Shown here: piece by piece, positions 11,661 through 24,200 of the stretch
How the letters are laid out: every line of letters starts with the position of its first letter
Numbering within the stretch: the stretch's first letter is position 1
Assembly (NCBI GenBank): GCA_026120185.1
Contig: JANUWF010003379.1
Coordinates: forward strand, 434,001 to 498,000
Origin: Voacanga thouarsii
Lineage: Eukaryota; Streptophyta; Magnoliopsida; Gentianales; Apocynaceae
Direction of reading: 5' to 3'
DNA length: 64,000 bases
Translations under genes and position numbers: made by a program
Notes under the pieces: model-generated
Databases searched by the model: none
Told to the model about the DNA's origin: nothing
The model's input: only the letters and a program-made list of their open reading frames with translations

Positions 11661-12759
11661 TCAGCTATTTGGACAACTGTTGCAATCCCTCCCATTGAAT
11701 TTGTTATTTTTTAGGTTAACTTCAGAAATTTTTGATTTTGTCAAGGTTGGAACTAATGGACAAGTTTTTCTTGCTGAAGGATATCATCAAGAAATTGAAG
11801 AACCTTCTACTCATGACACTATTTCCTCAACTATTCAACTAGAAGTTAAGGGCCAGACATTATTGACGAGAAGAAGAAATCGTATGAAAGCCTTAAGAGG
11901 TGAAGCTTCACTGGTAAGAAGTAGGTTCACCAAGAAGAATGTGGGAAGATAAAAAGTAAGAAGACTAAGCTTGCACCAATAGCAAATGTTTCCTCGTGGA
12001 ATAAATCCCCAACACCTATCATGTTAAAAAATTTTATACTAAGGAAACTTGTCGAAAAGTTCAACATTTTCTCGGACTATGCCATACATAATGAAGAAAG
12101 CAAAGAAGACAAAGATGAGTACATCAAAGAAGAAGATGGGGAGAAAGTTGATTCTTCAACAAATCTTAGTAGCTGTTTGGCTAAGATCACATTTGCTAAT
12201 GATAATTTGTTGCTTGGTTTAACATTTTATAGCAGACCATTATTTATGATTGGCTATGTACAAGAGCAAAAAGTGAATAGAATCCTACTAAATGGAGGAT
12301 CAACAATAAATATCCTATCTCTGCAAACATTAAGAGAGTTGAATATTTTTATAGATGAATTGTCTTAAAGCCACCTTATGATACAAGAATTCAATCAAAG
12401 GGATAACGAGCCAGTGGTACTCTTTGACTGGATATATTAATTGAAAATATGCCTTCATATGCTATCTTCCATGTTATTGATGCTAAGACCTCTTACAACA
12501 TTTTGCTAGGAAAACTATGGGTCCATGATAATGTGTGGTGCCATTAACTATGCATCAGTGTTTCAAATACTTTTGCAATGGCATAGTAAAGAAAATAGAT
12601 GTCGATGACAAACCTTTTACTAAAGCTGAAGCACATATTGTTGTGCTAAATACTACATTCGAAAAGATGATGAATCAATTAAGATTGATTCATCAATGAG
12701 CAAGGAAGATAAAAAGGTTACCTTCTCTAAAAATGTTAAAGTTATAGGATGTGTAGAAG
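11661..12759 (+). pseudogene. Element A gag/pro junction and aspartic protease, degenerate
   Basis: Continues the A frame after the L complex. An open segment up to 11952 encodes a charged linker, and 12021-12368 holds an acidic stretch (NEESKEDKDEYIKEEDG) followed by the retropepsin-like domain. The flap/active-site region reads NRILLNGGSTINILSLQTL. The position of the catalytic Asp of the D-[SG]-G motif is Asn (codon 12291, AAT), a change reachable by one G-to-A transition. Downstream, around 12370-12690, protease-tail sequence continues in shifting frames. The frame is then cut at 12759 by element M1 and resumes after 15842. The domain is inactive and belongs to the Tat-type pol. Confidence 0.75.
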
Positions 12760-13175
12760 TAGGGATGGCAACAAGGTTGGGTCGAGGACTAGAAATCCTT
12801 GCCTTGGCCCCACCTTCCCCTATCTTGGCCCATCTCTGACATGAAAAAAGCGGGGATCCCTACCCTCAGTCTGTCAAGACCAAAATAATCCTCGGTTCAG
12901 CTCGGCGGGGAAGTAGGGGCCCATGTGGAAAAATGAAAAAGAATTATTTGTTATTAGACTTTCAATATAATTACAACAAAATGATTTTCACAAATTATAT
13001 AAACTAAAGAATTAAATTATAGGAATCACAAAAATTTAGATCATAATAAACTCCAAAATTTACTAACAAAATGATAAAAAAACTCCCAAAATAAACTCTA
13101 AGTAACTAAATTAAATAAACCATAACAAATTATTGATCATAATGAATTTTAAATAACTTATACTTTATATCCACA

Positions 13176-13201
13176 AACACACACACACACACACACACAC
13201 A
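13176..13201. repeat. (CA)n microsatellite
   Basis: CA dinucleotide run inside M1. Confidence 0.9.
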
Positions 13202-13288
13202 ACTTATCTATTTAAATACTAATAAGATATTTCATACACAATTATAAATTATAATGAGTATGTGTGTGTATATAGAGTATATATACAT

Positions 13289-13289
13289 C

Positions 13290-13334
<45 letters not shown>

Positions 13335-13607
13335 TTTACATACATATACATATACATATGTATAAATTTATAGAAAATTATACTTTTCAATATATATTCA
13401 TACATATATAAATATAATATACCATATGTATATATATATATATTATGTACATATAATATATATCATTCTTATTCATATAATATATATTATATATACTATA
13501 ATGTATATACATATAATATATAAATATATAAATATATATATATTATGGATATATAATATATATCATTCTTATTCATAAAATATATATCGATAAATATATA
13601 ATATATA

Positions 13608-13648
<41 letters not shown>
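13289..13648. repeat. AT/TA microsatellite tract
   Basis: Long alternating AT runs at 13289-13322 and 13615-13648, with TATA/TACATA-rich sequence between them. No coding content; any small frame here is a by-product of the repeat. Confidence 0.9.
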
Positions 13649-13654
<6 letters not shown>

Positions 13655-13689
13655 ATGTTAAATGGTGGCAAGGATTTGTGGGGTAGGGA

Positions 13690-15683
13690 TGATGGGTTCG
13701 AAAGAAACAGAGAGCATACTACTGGGTACAGGAAAAAAACAGAGGAAAAAAAAACCAAGGTTTAAACCATACCTGTGCGTGCCTTAAACTTTTTAGATTG
13801 TGAAAGAACGGATTGAACCACGGGAACAGCCTCTTTTTGCCCGCTTGATGAAGCTTCCAGTTGAAATCCCGCTAACCTCCTACTTCGCCTTGTTTGCATG
13901 AACACCAAACTTTTCGGATCACGGAATATTCCACTGCCTCAATCCTTGTTGGTGAAACAAAGGGTGAGAAGGAGTGGTCTCAATCCTTATTGGTTCTATT
14001 GCTATTGATTAGCAAAGTACCAAGAACAACAAGAGAAAGGAGACTCACGAGAGAAAGTCACACGAGAGAGAGTTAGAAGCTAGGGAAAATTAGGGTTTTT
14101 TTTTCCTTCCGAGAGGCGTGAGTCCTTAAGCCAAAAAACTAGGTCTCTGATCTCTGATAACAATATCCTCCGGGATATGATATTTCAAATATTCGAATGT
14201 TATCAACAGAGTAAGTTTGGCTTAACCCTAAACTCTTCTGAACCGTATCTGGAAAAAACTCTATGGTCCAGGCTATTAGGCTAAAATAATATTTATTATT
14301 TTTCTTGGACCCAAAAAGCCCAAAATAATAACATTAATTATTTATTTTTTGGGCTTGTAGAAATAACCCAATAAATAATTAATGAGCCTAAATGAACAAA
14401 AAATAATTAAACTTTAATTATTTATTTCTTGGGCTTATTTAAATAACCCAATAAATAATTAAGCATTAATTATTTTTCTCTAGTTTAAGTCCAGGTTAAT
14501 TTTCTAATTATTCAATATGGACCTAGGTCCTGAATAATTAATTAACCAATTAAATCAGATAATAAATTTCTCTCAACTCCTATTTATTTATTTATTTTAT
14601 TCCAGTTTAATAATAAATTAGACTTCCTGAATAAAATAAAATAAAATCCTCTTTAATTGAGACCAATTTCTCAACCCAAAATTAATTAGGACTTATAGGC
14701 TATTCCGAGGACTAAAAAGATACATTGCCTTAGCTACTAAAATAACCAAAATACCCCTCTATATAAATAGCGGTATTTTACATTTTAAATATTTTCTAAT
14801 ATCACCATAAGGAAATATTGACCCCAAGGACAATGTTACGTTAGCAAAGTCTCCGACCTACAGGTGAAAAGACTAAAATACCCCTTTACACATTGTCGTA
14901 CATTTAGAGAGGAAAAAGTGTACTAACACCTCTCTAAATGACATCTATCATCCTTAGGCTTCTAGTCCAATGATCCACGACTTCCTGGAGTGTTTCCGCT
15001 TTCCAAGGGAGCTACCTTAAAGCAAACATCCAAGTTATGTTTCTTAGGGCCCTGGACATTTTAGATTATTCAGACAACCATAAGGGGCGATATTGTGTAG
15101 AAACTACCTTGTACAAGTCTGTCTTAACTAACTAGTTATATATATCCAATATGCAAGTATATTGGTTCTACGATAGAACCTCAACTATAGCATATAAAAG
15201 TATATGCTTCCAGTTTCGTCAGATCACCAACTCATACTCAAGTCGTAGAGTACTAGTCCACGTTGTAGCAGTAGTAGTGCAGGTTTCTACCAAATAGTAC
15301 TTTAAGAAACCATTACTACAGGTCCTATTCTACGTATTCGAAATACGCTTATGTTATAAAGTGAGTGGACTACTCACTAGCCAAAGGTAAGCCATTCCCC
15401 ATTGGACTTTATAACATAATAACTTAAACATGATGAAATTCTCATTCTCATCAATAGGTTAAAAACAAATGTTTATGTGCTTAAATAACTCGTGATCCAT
15501 ATTTTATTGTAAAAGACCACCATTCACATGGATCACTTATTTAAACACAATGGGTTTTTTCCAAACGAAATTGTGCATAAATAAAAAAGTAAATTCACAA
15601 ATGATTTCTGAAAATAAATTCTTTTATTAAAATATTCGATATTTACATAAACAACCTAGTCTATGAGGGCATACTTCCTAACA
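13690..15683 (-). mobile_element. E1: solo Ty1/copia LTR
   Basis: A 1,994-bp LTR on the minus strand, from TGTTAGGAAGTATGCCC (complement at 15683) to an end reading TGATGGG on the plus strand at 13690. It is bounded by a perfect 5-bp target duplication, AGGGA, at 13685-13689 and 15684-15688. Its family is identified by similarity to the LTR at 56845-60445, which directly follows a copia RNase H. No internal region is present, so it is a solo LTR left by LTR-LTR recombination. It contains an 80-bp tandem duplication near 14336-14468. Confidence 0.88.
14336..14468. repeat. 80-bp tandem duplication of an inverted-repeat motif
   Basis: Units starting at about 14336 and 14416. Each contains TAATTATTTATT followed by AACCCAATAAATAATTA, so each can form a hairpin. 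The related LTR at 59800-59880 has a single copy. Confidence 0.75.
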
Positions 15684-15834
15684 AGGGAGGGCCAGGGCGG
15701 GGATTGTTCAATCCCTATCCCTGGTTGGCAGGCTGGGCTTCCCATTCCCATTCCTGCTTAAGTAGGGGAATCCCTGGCCCAATAGGGCCAGGCTGGCTGG
15801 GCCTCCAGTTTAGGCAGAAAAATTGTCATTCATA

Positions 15835-16008
15835 TGTAGACAACTCTAATAAGCAATCTGCACATGGTAAGTCACTAAGAGGGCTTACTTTACCCTTGAC
15901 ACTGTCAAGTCACCAAATACTCCTGTGAAAAGATTTGTCCAGCCAAAGAAAGAAGGGCATGGTGAATTACCGATTTCACATATGAATGAAGGATTTGACC
16001 CAAATGCT
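15835..16008 (+). pseudogene. Element A pol fragment between M1 and element C
   Basis: Begins with M1's right target duplication (15835-15842). A frame in 15890-16008 reads VKSPNTPVKRFVQPKKEGHG and then NEGFDPNAY, the linker between protease and RT in Tat elements. The continuation RLLVNVGYN appears at 46643-46670, on the other side of element C, which places the C insertion between these residues. Confidence 0.7.
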
Positions 16009-19000
16009 TACCATCCTTTCCTTTTGTACTTTAGCATCCAACTACTTTGTACTGAATAAGTATTTTTATGAATGACCACGGTTTAATAAGACGAGCATTT
16101 TGGTGTAATAAAAATTTAGCTGGAATTTTGATAGCAAATAGTGAAGAATTGAGAAAGAATTTGAAAATTCTGAGAGATATCGTTACATTCGGTATAACGT
16201 GTAGATTGTATTGGTCACATAAAAAGTTTTTTCGACTGGAATAAATAGTGATCAGAATATAAATTTTTCTGAAGAAATGTAGTGGCTTTCTGAAGAAATG
16301 AAGTGATAATTGTCAGAAGAAAATAAGTGGCAATTTGTGAGTGATTGTGCAACCCAAATGTCGACGTATAATTGGTTGCATGAAAATTCTACAAGGTTCC
16401 TTAGTTATCTTGTTGTGCGTAGTCACTATGCTTAGTCATAATGGCATTAGTTAGCTATGCTTAGTCACTACCCATCATTTATTAGACTAAGCATAGTCAT
16501 CCTTCTTATTTTATATAAACCTCTAAGAAAGCTCCAATTCATCTTGGACCATTTAATGCAGTATTTGACCACTTGTTATATTTGTCTATAAAAGATAAGG
16601 AATGGCAGTGAGAAAGGCCATTTGGCTATCCGGATTTCAGCAACAAAGGAGAAGGAAAAAAAGAGATAGAAGAAAGAAAGGAAAACAAAAGAAAATAGAG
16701 AGAAGAGAGAGAGAGAGATTTTCAAGAAGCTTGAGGGAGAGAAAAGCAAGAAAACTTTGGGCTTTGCTTCCTTCAAAAACCAGCACACACAAGGTAAACT
16801 ACCTTCCTTCTTGAATTAAAGATGTTGAATGGATTATGAGAAGCATTTTGGTATGAATTTGGCATAGAAATATGCTAGAATTGTGAATTATAATAGCAAA
16901 GACCTATGTTCTAAAGCTGTTTTGTGTGTGTTGTGTGGCGGTAGAATTGAGTGGCTGGTTGTTGTGTGTTGTATGATGTTTGATTGTGTTTTGAAGGTGC
17001 AGAGAAGGATTGATCATGGCTGTAATCATGGAAGGATTGATGATAAGAAAGAAGTGAAGTAAAGAGGAATTATTTGTTGAGAAATTAGGAGATTAATTCA
17101 TGTTCTTTATGGCTGCCGTTTTTGTTGTTTTATCTAAGTGTTGTTACTGCACTTCGTGAGTGAAACTAAGGGAATTTATGAGATTTCTAGATGATAAACA
17201 AGGTATTGGAATGTTTAGATGGTATGTTTATCGTATGGGAAAATAAAGAGAATTGATTTGTGCAAGGTAGAAGCACAAAATAAAAATTCTATTTTGAATA
17301 TTTTCTGATCGGGTTTGAAGAAGTAATAAACTGTATAAAATGGCCAATCATACTAGAATCCCATGACCTGGAGTTTATAGCTAAATGTTCTAGGAATATT
17401 TTGGGACTAATTTGACATGATTTGGAATTGTGAGTAGAAAGTTATGATAAAAATACTATAGGTTGCCAAATCTATGACGAGATTGGAATATTGGAAATTA
17501 ATAGTCAGAACTGAATGAAATAGAAAAGGGAATTTCTATTTCATAAATTGGGAATAATAAAGGAATGTCTTGGGGACATTTTAGAATTAGTTTGACATCA
17601 ATCGGACCTGTAAATCAAAATGTATGACAAAATAAATGAAGTGTGTCAGGAAGAAGAAATGTTGGAATTTTCTTAAGATAAATAAGTTCATGTATTGTTT
17701 CCACTAATTTTAATGGATGGATGAGAAATAAGGGTGTATGAAGGTCTTGTACATATATTGAGTGAAGGAATAAGAAATGGACACATGAGCTTGAATTAGT
17801 TCAAGTAAGGCATTTCCATAAGAAATGGGAAATAAGGGAAATGAGGAAATTAATAATTTCCTTATGAAAGTATTTTGTTAGCAATATACGTTGGTTGTGA
17901 ACTATAGATACTAAATAAGCTATGAAATACTCTTTAATGTAGGTATCTCTTTTCCAAGGGCTTTTGAAGGTCTAAGGATACATACCTTTTGAAGCTTTAA
18001 GGACACTATATTGCCACACTATAGCATTACGCGAGGTGAGTCCCTCGATTTCTAAACCTGTCTTAGCTAAGTGTTTTTCTGATATGGATTGTTATTTTCT
18101 TCATATATCCAAGTAAAAGCATTTTCCATGAATTTGAGAACATTGTGAATGTTGTGAGGCCTTTTTATTTTGTAAATACTGTTTTAGCTAGTGTTTTTCT
18201 AAAATAGTATAATATAAGTATATTATTCAAAGGTATAATTGAATATGAACTTTTATAAGGAAATGATATTTATGGGACAATATTTTGTGGTAAAGGGAGT
18301 ATATATCATTTATGATTTTCTTCCTTAAATGATAAACATGTATTAAATCTTTATTAACATAAATGTTAAGTTTTGGTAATGAAATCCATTATCATGTTTT
18401 TTTTTGTTTTTTTTGTTCTAGTTGCTTCAAAGCAATTCATACACATCGTAGGAGTTTGTTATACTTTTGCGTTCAATGAATCTTGGAAATTATTACAAGG
18501 AATATGACAATCATTTGAAATATGACATTTTGGCCCCTAAATGACTTTCTTGCTGTCGGGTATAAGCATCTATTTTGTAAAGAAAATGTTTTGGAAAGGG
18601 ATTTGGTTTTGAAAAATATCGAGTTGTATGAAGACATTGCGTTGATCTTTTGGCCTTATACTGTGTGATCCTTAAGTACTCAAAGGGACTTTATACATAT
18701 ACTAACTTATGTGAGTTTGAAAACGCTGACCGGTTGGTAGCCACCTTCGAATTGTGATCTTTTTTTTCACGAAGTGACAATATTTGATATTTAGTCGTCC
18801 TTAGCTAGCAACACGTTTACTATAGTGGAGACGGAGGACGAGTGTGGGATACCCAAGCTATTGTGGTAGACCATGATGATGTTCATAGTATGATTGATTG
18901 TGATATAAACACTAGGTTAATCATGCTTTGTCATGTTCATAGGATTGAGATCCTATGGTGTTGACGTGGTTGGATTGAGATCCTTCCGATTAGATGGGAT

Positions 19001-19851
19001 GAGGCCCTATCGGTATTGATTATAACACATTTTGTCATGTTCATAGGAACGAAATCTTATGGTGTTAATGCTATTGGACTAAGATCCTTCTGATTAGACG
19101 AGACAAGATCCTCTAGGTGATGTTTATGGTTAGACTAATATTCTTTCCGTATGAAATTGCAATGTGATTTTGAATATGGAAATCGTATTTTGAAAATATG
19201 GCATGGTTTTCAGTTGAAAGCAATACTAATGGTATCAGCAGTACCTAGTTAAATGGTGCCATGTTACTATGTGTTACCATGATGGCATATTTTCCATAAA
19301 AGGAAAGAAACCTACTTTTTTTTAGATACGGGGCATTGGTTTTCAATAACCATGGTTTTTCCCAAAGGTGTATGAACTCTTTTAACCTTAATTGACGAGG
19401 TTTTCAACTACAGTGCTTTAAAGAGTTATTTTATGTAGAAAGTTATGATAAAACCTTTTTATCTGTTTTAAAGGAAAATATTAGCACGCACGGTACTCAC
19501 TGAGTCTTACGTTTACACATGTATAATTTCTCTTTAAAAATTTTAGGGATCAGAGGCATAACGGAAGCATGGTGGATTCTCAGAGACTCATACTATATCA
19601 TGGTATATATAGAAACTCTAGAAACTCAAATAAAATTCTGTACATGTATAGCAAACTTGGTATCTGTTTTGAGCATATGTATTAGAGGATAGATATTATA
19701 TACCTTTTGGTGTTTAAAACAAGTGTTTTGAAGAAAATGTTCGCTATGTATTTAGTTAAGTTCGTTATAAAGATCCTTTTTCTAGGAGATCAGATGGAGC
19801 GACATCCAACAAAGATAAGCCTACTATGACACGAAAAGGTTGAGTATTACA
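16009..19851 (+). mobile_element. Element C 5' LTR
   Basis: About 3,843 bp, almost the same length as B's LTR (3,841 bp), and alignable to it in patches (for example 16074-16130 with 35570-35630, and 16600-16830 with 36180-36400). Its distal part matches 33574-34560 and 45834-46639 closely. It ends ATTACA at 19851. Purine-rich transcript-like sequence at 16640-16750 gives short frames on both strands that are not genes. Confidence 0.8.
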
Positions 19852-19853
19852 GT

Positions 19854-19865
19854 TGGTATTAGAGC
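19854..19865 (+). promoter_or_regulatory. Primer-binding site of element C (initiator tRNA-Met type)
   Basis: TGGTATTAGAGC lies two bases after the LTR end. It differs by one C-to-T change from the tRNA-Met complement seen in B. Confidence 0.8.
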
Positions 19866-19899
19866 AATAATAGAGCCCATATTGGAGCATAGTAGGACT

Positions 19900-20790
19900 T
19901 ATAATAGAGCTTCTGGTGAAGTGTAGCAGAGCCTCTAGTAGGACATAATAGAATCCATTATAGTACACATGGATGTGGATTTATAGAAATAGTGAATTTT
20001 ATGAAGTCATACAAGAGAGCAGACGGGACATATAAATTTGAGGTGTCCAAGTTGGATATCGTACCTTCTGATATGTTAAGAAGAAGGGAAAGCTGAGATA
20101 ATTTTGATATCTTTGAAAAAGTTTGTAATTCCAAACTCGCACAATGGTATAGTGATTGAGGTAAAAAAGGCCTCAGAATGAATAAATTCAAAGAATAATT
20201 ACTGACTCTGAACACCCAGTTTTGGGATTAGTAGTGATAAAATGATAAGTAGAGAAATCCATACTTAAGGATTTTGTATATGCGGTACAATATAAATTGC
20301 ACAAATAAGGATATGTGCACTTGTGTAACAGGCTAGTATTATATTTTGGGTATTAGAAGTCCTATTTTGTCATGATATAGGAAAGGGTGCAATCATACTC
20401 ATACTAATGCATCGAATCCTATCAGAATTTCAAAGTTAAGCATGCTTGGGCTAGAATAAAAACATGATGGGTAACCTCTGGGAAATAGTCTCAAGAATGG
20501 AAGGAGAATACTTGGAACAATTTAAACAATGAAATAAAAAGGAATTACAACATTTTCACCATAAAAGACCTGGAAGACCTAGTTGCCAGATAAGTGAGAA
20601 ATTTCTAAAGAAAGAAGGAGCTAATAAAGAAATGTAATCTATTCGTTGTTTTAATTGTGAGAAGAGAAACAAATTCATGGATTACCCCACCCAAACGATT
20701 TATAGGATAGATGAATTTAAGAAGAAATTACATAGGATCGAGTGCGGGACTTGTAAAGGATATTTAAGGCCTGATCTTTTTCTCTAAATT
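19900..20790 (+). pseudogene. Element C gag, strongly degenerate
   Basis: Located between the PBS and the protease remnant. Translation shows only scattered similarity to a gag: an AQWYSD segment near 20130, and at 20641-20690 the remnant of a zinc knuckle beginning CFNC in which the His and the last Cys are lost. Stops occur every few codons. Identification rests on position as much as on sequence. Confidence 0.5.
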
Positions 20791-21206
20791 AGGAGTAAGC
20801 AAGCTATGTATGGAAGGACGATTGGTCACTATGGATAAAGTAGATCCCAGCACATCAGTGATTGTAGAAGGTCATATTTAGATTTTTAGCAAAGAAGCTA
20901 GAATTTTCAGTTCTTCTTACTATTTTATTGCTTATCCCTCTGCTCAAAAGATGGGAACTAAAAGTAGAGAAGCTCCCTATGAGATGGAAATTAGCACTCC
21001 TTTAGGTAAACAAAAGGGACAATGATAAGATGTGTTCGAAGTGTGAGATATTGATAAGAGATATGATTTTGAAAGAAGATCGCATATGTTTACCCATAAA
21101 AAAACTATGATATTATTCTTGGGATGAGTTGGTTATATTGATATTATGTCCGAATTGACTGTAGACACAAATTTGTACAGTTTTGTAAACCATGGAAAGC
21201 TATGTT
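20791..21206 (+). pseudogene. Element C protease, degenerate and cut by L3
   Basis: Retropepsin-like remnants in several frames: a segment TSVIVEGHI near 20856, then EMEISTPLGK near 20980 and VDCRHKFVQF-like sequence near 21160, in the same order as in the intact protease region of B (41380-41720). The catalytic Asp region cannot be read. The solo LTR L3 interrupts it at 21206. Confidence 0.6.
21202..21206. repeat. Left target-site duplication of L3 (ATGTT)
   Basis: A perfect match to 25449-25453, on the other side of the solo LTR. Confidence 0.9.
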
Positions 21207-24200
21207 TGTAACACCCCGAAGCCTAGGCCCGCCAGGGCCGGGGATGTCGCCCCGTCCAAAGGACAAGGGGTCTTTATAACTAGGTCACACAAATAAAATT
21301 GCTGAAATAAAATAATACTTAACTTAAAAATTTATTACAACCCAATATACTCCAAGAGTAAATCCATGAAATTCCAAAAGAAAAATCATAAATAAAATTA
21401 TCCACTCTCGTCTCCCCAAAGCAATACATAAAATCAAAAGACACATTCTCTTCCAAAGCAGATATTACTAGCCACTCAACTCCACAGCAAGATCATCCTG
21501 AAATCATGATAAGAAGGTGATGAGACAGAAATCTCAGTAAGTTTGTGTGTGCGTTAGGTGTTTAGTGAAACCAGTTCATGGATGCAAAGTATGAAACCTT
21601 TACAAGAGAAACATTGGCAAGCAATAAACATTAGTCAAAAGTAAGAGTGTCGTTTTGGCTTTTCCAGCCCTGCTTAATTAATAAAATCAACCACTCGAAA
21701 GAAAGGGATATGGGCTACCACACGTTGAGCCCCATAACCGGTCAGAATGCCGACACTTTGTGCAGACTGACAAAAGTAGGTGATCGACCTACTGGGTAAG
21801 ATACTCCTCATTCTCTATACCCAAACAACAACCGGGTGTCCATTCTGGTAAAATACAGTCACTTGACTGAAAACAAACTGCTAGCTCGGACCGGCATGAC
21901 TCACTGGACTGACATCTTATCCGGGAAGGACTCACCCCTCAGAGGCGGCCACCCTAACCCTTCAAAGACTAGTCCTAGTAGTCCACCCTTATTGAGTACT
22001 CAACGACGTTTTCCACTTGGGATAAAATGAACAAAGCATTGCTCTTCATGAAAATAGTAATTTGAGGGTTTCCAAAGTTTTGGGAACAATCAGTTTTAGA
22101 AAGAGTTCTAAGTTTGGAAAATCTGCTCAGTAACTTTTAAATAATTTAAGTGTTGAAAATAAGAACAAATTCAACCCTCAATTGCCTTTAAATAAACGAG
22201 TGTCCATACACTCCGTATTTAGCTTGCCATAAGGAAAACATTTCACATCGATAGGATTTATGCAGGAGTTTACCTGGTTCTTGCTCACAACAACAAGGTC
22301 TCGAACAGCTGGCCTAACTCCACATAGGCAAATACAAATCTTAATCAGATTCAAGCTACAATCCACTTCCTCAATTTTAAATCAACTTAATTCATTACTA
22401 CCATGATCCTAGTGTCCCAAGCTTTTGGGCAAGACACTAATTAAATAGGTTTATAAGCTAAGTTTAATTTGTTATTTAAAATAATTAATGGTTTGGAAAA
22501 TAAATTCTAATAAGTTGAAAGTTTACATCTTGTTAAGAAAAATCTAGAGTTTATTTGATCAAGAATCATAGGTGGTACTAGGTAAAATAGCGATTTAATG
22601 ATAGTTTAGTTGTTAGAAAATAATTGATAGCTAAAACTAGTTGAGATTAAATTTAATAAACCTTTCTTGGAAAATAATAAGTAAATCCTTAAGGGTTTTG
22701 ATTTAGTAAATATTTTACTAATTATGAATCATTCTCATAAAGCTTTAATTGATCTCTTTATTTTAAATAATATTTATTTATTTTATTTCCTATCAAAAAT
22801 TATTATTTATTTGACTAAAATATCCTTTATATATATAATAATTCCAAATCTACCCTTCCTAGGGTTTTTCGAAAATACTAGCAATATTATTTTATTGAGT
22901 ATTTTATGCATAAAGTGAAAATTAGTTTTAGGGACAACTAGATCATGATCAAATTTCTATGGCCATCCTCAATCAAGAACATACACAATCCTTCAATTCA
23001 TTAAATCATCCAAATCTTGCATATAGGCATAGATCTAAATTTATTAAGACATGACTTAACCTTTACTAGCATAAACATGATCATGGCTTCAATATTCTAG
23101 TCATGCATATAACTCCTATTTATCAAAGGTGACATAATCTCTAGCATACTTCATCACACATACTACCTATGACATGCATCAAACTCAATTCCACATACAA
23201 CCAACCAATATAATCCTTCCATGCATAAATCCCATCTCCTTCACAATCATACATGTACTTATGCTTCAATCATCAACAACACATACTCAATCCTATCGCC
23301 ATTCATCTTTTAACAACATCAACCTAGAGACATGATTCTAGAGTTTAAAAGAAAGATTGAAGGTACTTACTTGGTTGATGAATGCTTTGAAGGAGTTCAG
23401 AGTAGATCCCAACTCCTAGATGGCTAACCTTGTCTAAGAGAAATGGCGAAAACAAGATCATGGAAGGAGAAGTCATCCGGCCAAAGAAGAGTGATTTCGG
23501 CCATGAGAGAGAGAGAGAGAAAAAGAAATCATTAGTATGTTTATTCGCATAGGTTCTCATTAGAGATCAAGGTTAGAGAAGATAAAGTTGATAGAGTGAA
23601 TTTACCTTGAAGATGTTCTTGTTCTTCACAGAAATTTCTGCTTTTAATCCGAAGTAGCAAGATGTTTTGAGGAGTTTGATGTTAATAATGGTGTTGATGG
23701 AATCACAGCAATGAGTAGACTAAATCTGGAGATTTTCATGAGGGTTTGAGATGGTTTGGAGGGGTATTAGGTGTAGAGAAGAAGTAGGTGTTCTTGGTGT
23801 AGTGTGTGTGTTCTTGATGGTTGCAGAAAATCGAGAGAGAGGTAAGGAATTTGCAGCTGCCGAATTTTCTGTGGGAGATAGGGCTGGCCGATTTTCAGTA
23901 GGGTTTAGGGAGTTGTTTCTCTGATTTGGAAGGGAAAATGAAAGGTTAGTTGTTACAATCCTTGAAGAATATTTTTAGGAAGTAAATTTGGAAACTAAAT
24001 ATTCTAAGAATATCTTGATTGTTTAGACAGCTTTGAAGTCTCCTATGGCTGACTGGTTGTGTAGCTTTTCTGAGGAATTAAAGCTGGTTCAATAAGGCTT
24101 ATGATGGCCGAAACTAAGGGGCACAATGATGAAGAAGAAGTCTGGTCAATTGAGCAAGATATCATGAATTTTGGAAAGTAATCAAGCTAAATTGCAGGGA

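Larger units (their letters stand above)
12760..15834. mobile_element. M1: hAT-like non-autonomous element
   Basis: Inserted in the A protease region. Its ends are related in inverted orientation: the left reads TAGGGATGGCAA and the right, in complement, TATGAATGACAA. They are flanked by eight-base sequences that agree in six positions (TGTAGAAG at 12752-12759, TGTAGACA at 15835-15842), the duplication length of hAT transposons. The sub-terminal parts are GC-rich and rich in GGGG/CCCC runs, unlike the surroundings. The interior is an AT-rich microsatellite tract. Without the nested LTR it is about 1.1 kb. No transposase is present. Confidence 0.6.

Noticed and set aside
11575..11952. A 125-codon open frame taken as one protein
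   Set aside because: It starts in the inverted LTR arm and runs across the insertion boundary at 11660 into element A; only the second part is real coding remnant.
16576..16814. Overlapping 70-codon frames on both strands
   Set aside because: Purine-rich low-complexity LTR sequence of element C gives Lys/Arg-rich and Phe/Ser-rich frames on opposite strands; neither has a domain.
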